A DNA stretch of 24,643 bases, taken from positions 1 through 24,643 of the forward strand of contig PAUV01000037.1 in assembly GCA_002712845.1 (NCBI GenBank), given 5' to 3'. The position numbers were made by a program, and so were the translations under genes. The notes under the pieces were generated by a model. The model searched no databases. It worked only from the letters and a program-made list of their open reading frames with translations, and was not told where the DNA came from. Shown here in pieces: positions 19,044 through 24,643 of this stretch; position 1 is the stretch's first letter, and each line of letters starts with the position of its first letter. This DNA comes from Rhodopirellula sp. (lineage in GTDB: Bacteria > Planctomycetota > Planctomycetia > Pirellulales > Pirellulaceae).

Positions 19044-21535
19044 GCAAGCTCAATGTTGTGTGGGTGTTGACGTTGTTGTGGAGTCTGTTCTCCGTGGCAC
19101 ATGGCGAAACTTATACACCGGGAACGAAGGTCAACAAGAACTTCAAGAGTTTTGCCGAGCCGTTTTTAGCGACACACTGTGGAGATTGTCATGGTGAGAC
19201 GGATCCGGAAGGCAATCTTTCGCTGACTGACTTGGGTCCCGTCGATGAAGTCAATTCGGCGGTTTGGAAAAGTGTCTGGGCTCAGGTTGCTTTGAAGGAA
19301 ATGCCACCACGGGATGCGTCTGACGTTGGTGTTGTGGAACGGTTGCAGTTTTCGGATTGGATTGTTGGCGAACTTCAGCGAGTGATGCGTGACAAAGGTG
19401 GTTTTCGGGCTCATCTTGATCCCGACAAAGGCAACTTTGTGGATCACGATCTGTTGTTTGAATCGCTGCCGGCGGATATCAAACTCATGCCGACTGCGTC
19501 TCCGGCAAGAATCTGGCGTGTGACTCCCCAGGAGCACATGACCCGCTTGAATGCGTTGATCAATCAAGAGCCGGAATTTGATCCAGAGAAGCCTGGTCTA
19601 CGGACTCAGGGTGATGTTGTGCCTACCAATCACGGTGGCGAACTTAAAATCTATTTTGGTACCGATCGCATCATCAAGTGGCAGGGCGGGACGGTGGCCT
19701 ATGCTACCGCGGTCAAGAGTACTCCGGCCATTCTTTCCTCGGTTCGGGCACATGGACTGGAGAATTATCCAGACTTCTATACGGTCAACAGCGCTGAGGC
19801 GACTCAGATACTGGGTGTTGCCGGAGATGTCATTCGGTACATGGCTCGGGGGCCTCTAAGTATCGCCAAGCCTTATCAGATTACGGATGATCCAAAGTCG
19901 ATCGAAGACAAAATGAAAGGCGATCTTCGTGGGCTACCGACAAGTATCGTTTATAGCACCAAAGTGATGCGTCCTATGACGCCGATTCACACGTTGTTTG
20001 AAGCCAATGAGTTGACTGATGAAGGTACACGTGAGGCCGTTCGTTTCCTGTTTGAGGCATTGTGTTTTCGTCCGCCCAACAAACAGGAAGAAGATGAGTA
20101 TTTCAAGATCGTCAAACAAACGGTCGACAAAATTGGCAAGGATGAGGGGATGGTGCTGGGGCTGTCTTCGATTTTCCTGGATCGCGACGCGTTGTTCAGA
20201 CCAGAGCTGGTTGAGAGTGGCCAAGCTGATCGTCATGGTCGCGTCATGTTGCAGGATTGGGAACTGGGGCTGGCAGTCAATCACGCTTTGCGGTACCTGC
20301 AACCGGACGACCAGTTGCGCCGTGCGATCATCGATGGACGTATGCGAAACAGAGCGGATGTAAAGCGTGAAGTGGAGCGGATGTTGTCGGATGACAGGAT
20401 CCGCAAACCTCGCATCCTGCGATTCTTTCGGGACTATTTTGACTATGATCTGGCTGGTTACATTTGCAAAGACACCAAGGCTCTTGGTGATACAGGTGCG
20501 TCTGCGGGGACAGCACACTACAGGGCAATGTTCGACGGAACCGCGAGTACTGACCGTTTGGTTGAATTGATTCTGGAAGAAGACAAAGATGTACTCAAGC
20601 AACTGCTGACCACGAGCAAGGTGGTGGCCAACCGTGGGGACAACATTTACTTTGGTCAAAGACGCACAAGGGCCGAAGAGAAGGCTTCGGTCGAGCACGC
20701 CAAAAAATTGGCGGCTGAATTAGCAGCCAAAGAGGCGGCGGAAAAAGAGGCCTGGTTGAAGGCCAACCCCGGCAAGAAGCCACCAAAGGAGAAAAAGAAG
20801 AGGGCTCCCAAGGTCAATCACAAAGTGGCCGAAGCCAAGCTTGGTGGCTCGAAAATCTACGCTCGCGTCAGTCGGCGGAGTTTCGGGGCGGGCACCATGA
20901 AACCTGATCGTGTTTTGGCGGAGTCACCCTTGGAGCAACGTCGGGGTATTCTCACACATCCCACCTGGCTCGTGTCTCATTCGGATGCCATGGATAACCA
21001 TGCAATCCGTCGTGGTCGATGGATCCGCGAGCGATTGCTGGGGGGAGGCATTCCAGATGTACCCATCACTGTGGACGCCATGTTGCCGGATGAGCCAGGC
21101 AAGACATTGCGTGAGCGCATGAAGGTAACCCGAGAAACGTATTGTTGGACCTGCCACAAAAAGATGGATCCTCTGGGGTTACCGTTTGAAATGTACAATC
21201 ACGCCGGGCTCTATCGTACGACGGAACTGGGGCACTCTTTGGATACGACGGGTGAGATCATTGATTCGGGTGACCCATCGCTGGATGGTAAAGTTTCCAA
21301 TGCGGTTGAATTGATCGAAAAGTTGGCTGCAAGTGAACGCGCCGAGCAAGTATTTGTTCGCCACGCGTTTCGTTTCTGGATGGGGAGAAACGAAAATCTT
21401 AACGATGCTCCCGTCTTGCAGGAAGCGCATCGAGCCTACAGTGAGAATGGCGGCAGCATGAAAGCGTTGATTGTTTCATTATTGACATCAGACGCATTTC
21501 TCTACCGCACGCGACTCGAACAGCGCGCCGACTGA
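19040..21535 (+). CDS. PSD4-PSCyt3-PSD2 (DUF1592/1588/1585) cytochrome, module 3
   Basis: An 831-residue exported haem protein. It has a signal peptide (1-22, ending VAHGE) and an N-terminal cytochrome with CGDCH at 47-51 and a candidate distal Met in [11 protein letters not shown]4-like region spans about 402-470 ([35 protein letters not shown]), PSCyt3 about 633-735 with the second haem motif CWTCH at 702-706, and PSD2 follows to the end ([12 protein letters not shown]). PSD3, seen in module 2, is not evident. An unusual Lys/Ala/Glu-rich insert at about 540-595 ([18 protein letters not shown], then [11 protein letters not shown]) would be helical and very basic. The ATG overlaps the stop of the DUF1552 gene (ATGA), predicting translational coupling. 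Confidence 0.9.
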   Translation: MSKLNVVWVLTLLWSLFSVAHGETYTPGTKVNKNFKSFAEPFLATHCGDCHGETDPEGNLSLTDLGPVDEVNSAVWKSVWAQVALKEMPPRDASDVGVVERLQFSDWIVGELQRVMRDKGGFRAHLDPDKGNFVDHDLLFESLPADIKLMPTASPARIWRVTPQEHMTRLNALINQEPEFDPEKPGLRTQGDVVPTNHGGELKIYFGTDRIIKWQGGTVAYATAVKSTPAILSSVRAHGLENYPDFYTVNSAEATQILGVAGDVIRYMARGPLSIAKPYQITDDPKSIEDKMKGDLRGLPTSIVYSTKVMRPMTPIHTLFEANELTDEGTREAVRFLFEALCFRPPNKQEEDEYFKIVKQTVDKIGKDEGMVLGLSSIFLDRDALFRPELVESGQADRHGRVMLQDWELGLAVNHALRYLQPDDQLRRAIIDGRMRNRADVKREVERMLSDDRIRKPRILRFFRDYFDYDLAGYICKDTKALGDTGASAGTAHYRAMFDGTASTDRLVELILEEDKDVLKQLLTTSKVVANRGDNIYFGQRRTRAEEKASVEHAKKLAAELAAKEAAEKEAWLKANPGKKPPKEKKKRAPKVNHKVAEAKLGGSKIYARVSRRSFGAGTMKPDRVLAESPLEQRRGILTHPTWLVSHSDAMDNHAIRRGRWIRERLLGGGIPDVPITVDAMLPDEPGKTLRERMKVTRETYCWTCHKKMDPLGLPFEMYNHAGLYRTTELGHSLDTTGEIIDSGDPSLDGKVSNAVELIEKLAASERAEQVFVRHAFRFWMGRNENLNDAPVLQEAHRAYSENGGSMKALIVSLLTSDAFLYRTRLEQRAD

Positions 21536-21755
21536 AATGCGGGATGAGTGGGGCTGTTCCTGTTTTGTATTGTCCCGTTGGATGTTGTTGAGGCTCACTG
21601 GATTGAGCGGTTTACCTGCCAGTGAAGTTTGCAGTTGTGCTTTTCTATTGACTCAGGCGATGTATTCCCTCCTGACTCCCGTAGTTTGGATGGATCACCT
21701 ACCATTTGAGCTTGGTTAATCAGTTCGAAGACGAGATTGGTGGAAACAAATAGTG

Positions 21756-21941
21756 ATGAAAAAACTGTTTCGCTGGATAGTTCGCCTGGCTGGATTGGCG
21801 GGCTTCGTTGCTGCTGCTGCGGGAGGGTTGCGGGTATTCAATCATGGAAGAGAATTTCCGGGGCAGTTTTCACTCGCGGCTGGCATGATTCTGATGTGCG
21901 GTGCTTTCAGCTTGAGTCGTTTGATGCAACCGCGCGATTGA
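21756..21941 (+). CDS. Small inner-membrane protein, unknown
   Basis: A 61-residue protein beginning MKKLFRWIVRLAGLAGF. It has a basic start, a first hydrophobic helix (about 8-25), a short loop (FNHGREFPGQ) and a second hydrophobic helix (about 39-53, SLAAGMILMCGAFSL), ending in RLMQPRD. GTG at 21753 is an alternative start one codon upstream. The topology is that of a two-helix membrane protein. No family is recognised. It lies 220 bp after the module 3 cytochrome gene, so it may have its own promoter; the intervening short frame looks spurious. Confidence 0.55.
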   Translation: MKKLFRWIVRLAGLAGFVAAAAGGLRVFNHGREFPGQFSLAAGMILMCGAFSLSRLMQPRD

Positions 21942-22031
21942 TAGAGGACATGCGCAAATCAACATCCTGATTGTGTTGTGATTTGCATGTCATCTGGTTG
22001 GTGATTGTTTCGCCTGGGAGATGCGTTCGTG

Positions 22032-23240
22032 TCAACGCGTCGGATTTTCGTACCAGAAGACACCAAGGTCATGCACTTCTTCGCAGGTGAGTAGATCCAA
22101 GTCACCGTCACCATCGAGGTCAAGCATTTCAATTCGATCGAACTTTCTTCCTTGTTGGTCACTGATGGCATGATCGACCCAGCCATCGGGTCTGTTTTCT
22201 TTCCAGCTGACGGCGATCATCTCGTCTTTCTCGCGTTGTGCTTCGGCCGTGGTCACGATATCGGGTCGTGCGTCTCCATTGATATCGGCGATGGCGACAC
22301 CTTTGCCAGCTTTCAGACCGAAAGGCAGTGGCAGGATGGTTTCGCTCCATTTGCCGGTTGATTCAGATTCGCAACAAACCAATTCACCGTTCAACGTGGC
22401 ACAGATGACGGTTGTTGCCGTGTCATCGGGTGAAAGTTTGCCACTGGTCAGAAACATGACTTGTTTGTTTTTTCCTCCGACGAGTCGACGTTTCCAGATT
22501 CCTGTAGAGTTGCCGGGATTTTTCAACCAGTAGATGCCTGACTCCTTGCCGAATCGATCCGAATACAGGATATCGGGATGATTGTCTGCATCGAGGTCGA
22601 CGGATTGGATCGACATGATCCAACTGGCTTTGGCCAGTGGATGCAGTTTCCATGCAGCGGTGTCTCTTGAGTTTTCAGGGTTTTCGAGCCATCCAATCAT
22701 GGCATCGTTATTTTTGGAACCAACCACAAGATCAACTCGGCCATCTCTGTTGACGTCCATTGGCATGGCAAACATCCAACGCCGCCCGGTGGATTTAGTA
22801 AAGGCCTCTGTCTTCCATGATTTGGTTTCGAGATAATCGATCTTGGACTTTGGCGCCCAGTGAACAAACACATTATTGAGTTTACCCTCGGCGCAAGAAA
22901 CCACATCAATGGCTCCGTCCCCGTCCAAGTCTACTGAGACTGCGTCTTCCACTCCTTTGATAGAACCCACAGTGACCGCTGGCCATCGGTCATCTGCTTT
23001 GTTGGGGCCGGGATTCAGGTAGACCACAACTGCACCACCTTCTTCCCAACCCGTGGTGATATCAAGGAGGCCATCACCATTGACGTCCAGGATTCGTACA
23101 CCATCGGCACCACGCTTGCCGGCACCACGATCACTCGAGTCGATGGTGTGGCGTTTCCATGTTTCGGCAATGACAGTTTCGGTTTCTAGAATCGTGGTGG
23201 CTGCGATACTCAGGAAAATCAGGGCATACAGGTTTCTCAT
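22032..23240 (-). CDS. Exported FG-GAP/VCBS repeat protein
   Basis: A 402-residue exported protein built as a beta-propeller of FG-GAP/VCBS repeats. The start at 23240 gives a signal peptide (MRNLYALIFLSIAATTIL); an upstream ATG at 23288 would add 16 basic residues and is less likely. Calcium-loop motifs of the DxDxDGxxD type recur: DVNGDGLLD at 52-60, DLDGDGAID at 104-112, DVNRDGRVD at 162-170, DLDADNHPD at 215-223, DINGDARPD at 319-327 and DLDGDGDLD at 374-382. Each repeat tends to end in a hydrophobic-Trp-x-x-Asn-Pro element (GWLENP, YWLKNP, FWYENP). In planctomycetes such proteins are numerous and are thought to act in binding or adhesion; no enzyme motif is visible. It is divergent from the sialidase-like gene. 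Confidence 0.9.
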   Translation of the reverse strand: MRNLYALIFLSIAATTILETETVIAETWKRHTIDSSDRGAGKRGADGVRILDVNGDGLLDITTGWEEGGAVVVYLNPGPNKADDRWPAVTVGSIKGVEDAVSVDLDGDGAIDVVSCAEGKLNNVFVHWAPKSKIDYLETKSWKTEAFTKSTGRRWMFAMPMDVNRDGRVDLVVGSKNNDAMIGWLENPENSRDTAAWKLHPLAKASWIMSIQSVDLDADNHPDILYSDRFGKESGIYWLKNPGNSTGIWKRRLVGGKNKQVMFLTSGKLSPDDTATTVICATLNGELVCCESESTGKWSETILPLPFGLKAGKGVAIADINGDARPDIVTTAEAQREKDEMIAVSWKENRPDGWVDHAISDQQGRKFDRIEMLDLDGDGDLDLLTCEEVHDLGVFWYENPTR

Positions 23241-23470
23241 GGAAGATCTGTCTCTCTTGTGGGGGCCGCGTGGTATCACTTTGATCATGATACGTTAACC
23301 GCGTTGCGATGTGAAATCAGTTATAAGTTGTGCCCATCAATGGGTGTCAGTGAAATCACCAATTCGATTCATCTGACAGTTTGAGCGTGATTTGTCAGCA
23401 GTTGTTGGCGTTAAAGCAACGCATAGGAATCGCGGATGATCAGGCCCCTGACCCAGTGGAATTCAGATTC
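23241..23470. promoter_or_regulatory. Divergent promoter region between FG-GAP and sialidase-like genes
   Basis: 230 bp that must contain the promoters of both genes. CCCAT at 23333-23337 and ATGGG at 23340-23344 form a short inverted repeat, and ATCATGAT at 23284-23291 is a palindrome; either could be an operator, but both are short enough to be chance. No assured -35/-10 pair was found. Confidence 0.3.
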
Positions 23471-24592
23471 ATGATTAAAATTTTAATGAGCTTATTTCTG
23501 TTGCTGCCACTGACATTTGCGCGAGCCGATGATCAAAGTGATGTGGTGGATGTGGTTGAAATTGATCGGCTCCAGCCCAATAGCGGTTATCGATTGATAT
23601 GGGAGCCACATCTGGCAAAGTGGAGCAGCAAGCATTTTGTTTGTTGTTACGGTTTGCAGTTGCAAGGGAAAACAGACATGGGTGATATCGTTTGCTCAAT
23701 TTCCCGAGACAGTGGCAAAACATGGTCGCCTCGGACCATGGTTTTTGATCATCGGGTGCGAAATGGAACGGTGCAGTATGCGTACAACAATTCTGTTTTG
23801 TTTCGACCACCAGGCCAGGATGTGATTTGGTTGTTCTGTATGCGGTCGCCGATGCATTATCGTGATAGTGAAAATGCCGATCTGGTTGCGGCTTATACGG
23901 TTGATGGTGGATTGTCCTGGCAGCATGTGGAACTCTCTTTGGGCTATCAGGGACCCCTGATCATTGTGGCTGGTATTGAGACCGTGATCCGGGATGGTGT
24001 ACCGCACTATCTGCTGCCAGCCCATCGGAATACCAGACGACGTGATCGGCACGGAGATCGCCGACAGTTTGTGCTGGAGAGTAACAGTTTGGTGCACTGG
24101 AAAATGGCGGACTATGTCGATTACCCGGAAAGCAACGCAGTCTTTCTGCACGAGGGCAAAATCGCAAAATCTGATCAGGGTTCAGGCTTGAAAATTGTCA
24201 TGCGGACCGCTGGCATGGCAAAGGAACGACCGCTTGATCCACCTGTGGCCTGGTCGTCAATTAGCACTGACGGAGGCAAGCGTTGGTCCGTTGCCAAGCC
24301 GGAGTCCGATCTGCCGAATTACCGGGCCAAGAGCTTTTATGGTGTTGATGCTCCGGGACAGTACATTTATGTCTACAACGACAACGCGAATCGGGAGGGA
24401 TTGTGGTACAAAACGAAAGCGAACGGCGAAAAGTGGTCCCCGCCGAAACGGTTCTATCATGAGAATAATCGCAACAGCTATCCAACCTTAGTCGAGGAAA
24501 AGTCTGGTCAATGGATTGCTGTCTGGGACAGTTCCAATTCCCCTGAGAAAAAACGCACGTCGATTCGCTTTGGGCGTTTGAAGTCGCAGTGA
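23471..24592 (+). CDS. Exported sialidase-like BNR/Asp-box protein
   Basis: A 373-residue protein of the sialidase/BNR superfamily, a six-bladed propeller fold. The start at 23471 gives a signal peptide (MIKILMSLFLLLPLTFARA); the frame is open 30 codons further upstream without an ATG. Asp-box repeats are SRDSGKTWS at 78-86, TVDGGLSWQ at 143-151 and STDGGKRWS at 265-273. Candidate ligand residues include Arg and Tyr in the opening RLIWEPHL region, but I cannot assign the three-arginine catalytic set of true sialidases. Sialidase, a related glycoside hydrolase, or a non-catalytic binding protein all remain possible. A new frame starts immediately after the stop. Confidence 0.82.
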   Translation: MIKILMSLFLLLPLTFARADDQSDVVDVVEIDRLQPNSGYRLIWEPHLAKWSSKHFVCCYGLQLQGKTDMGDIVCSISRDSGKTWSPRTMVFDHRVRNGTVQYAYNNSVLFRPPGQDVIWLFCMRSPMHYRDSENADLVAAYTVDGGLSWQHVELSLGYQGPLIIVAGIETVIRDGVPHYLLPAHRNTRRRDRHGDRRQFVLESNSLVHWKMADYVDYPESNAVFLHEGKIAKSDQGSGLKIVMRTAGMAKERPLDPPVAWSSISTDGGKRWSVAKPESDLPNYRAKSFYGVDAPGQYIYVYNDNANREGLWYKTKANGEKWSPPKRFYHENNRNSYPTLVEEKSGQWIAVWDSSNSPEKKRTSIRFGRLKSQ

Positions 24593-24643
24593 ATGTCTGA
24601 TCAAGGTAAGGCACCGGCGGAGAGGTTTACCGTCCCTGCAGCA
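24593..24643 (+). CDS. 5' end of a downstream gene (partial)
   Basis: An ATG directly after the sialidase-like stop opens a frame that runs to the window end: 17 codons beginning MSDQGKAPAERFTV. The zero spacing suggests an operon with the preceding gene. Too little is present to identify the product. Confidence 0.5.
   Translation, partial: MSDQGKAPAERFTVPAA

Noticed and set aside
21537..21719. 60-codon plus-strand frame after the module 3 cytochrome
   Set aside because: Cys/Trp-rich translation without domain, signal or ribosome-binding site; looks like chance.
23333..23344. CCCAT-CA-ATGGG inverted repeat as an operator
   Set aside because: Too short, with a two-base loop; kept only as a remark in the promoter region.

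Overview
The window reads as a piece of a Planctomycetota chromosome, most likely Pirellulaceae (Rhodopirellula-like). The evidence is the protein content. Three genes carry the planctomycete-type cytochrome domains (PSCyt1/PSCyt2/PSD1, or PSD3/PSD5/PSD4/PSCyt3/PSD2). Three twin-arginine exported proteins of the DUF1501 and DUF1552 families sit beside them. A formylglycine-type sulfatase, an FG-GAP/VCBS-loop protein and large exported hydrolases complete the set. Shine-Dalgarno signals are weak or absent at most starts. No tRNA, rRNA, CRISPR array, integrase or complete insertion sequence was seen.

Layout. 18-1651: an exported sulfatase on the minus strand whose stop codon lies in a five-copy 13-bp tandem repeat. 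2003-6378: module 1, a PSCyt1-PSCyt2-LamG-PSD1 cytochrome followed 8 bp later by a DUF1501 protein. 6466-9342: a minus-strand fusion of a sialate-O-acetylesterase-like SGNH domain with a serine beta-lactamase-like domain. 9681-10598: an exported Gly/Tyr-rich protein of unknown function. 11151-16800: module 2, a 1446-residue PSD3...PSD2 cytochrome overlapping a DUF1552 gene by 11 bp. 16884-17456: a decayed di-heme cytochrome c peroxidase gene full of short duplications. 17724-21535: module 3, in reversed order (DUF1552 first, then cytochrome) with a 4-bp overlap. 21756-21941: a small membrane protein. 22032-23240: an FG-GAP/VCBS protein on the minus strand. 23471-24592: a sialidase-like BNR protein, abutting the first 17 codons of another gene at the window end.

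How the genes may work together (inference). Nearly every intact product carries an export signal, so the locus acts outside the cytoplasm. The sulfatase, the SGNH esterase and the BNR protein suggest trimming of sulfated, acetylated or sialic-acid-like glycans. The three cytochrome plus Tat-partner modules have no established biochemical role. Their repeated, tightly coupled pairing, in both gene orders, is the most interesting feature here and suggests that each cytochrome works with its own Tat-exported partner. Several starts are ambiguous and are discussed gene by gene.
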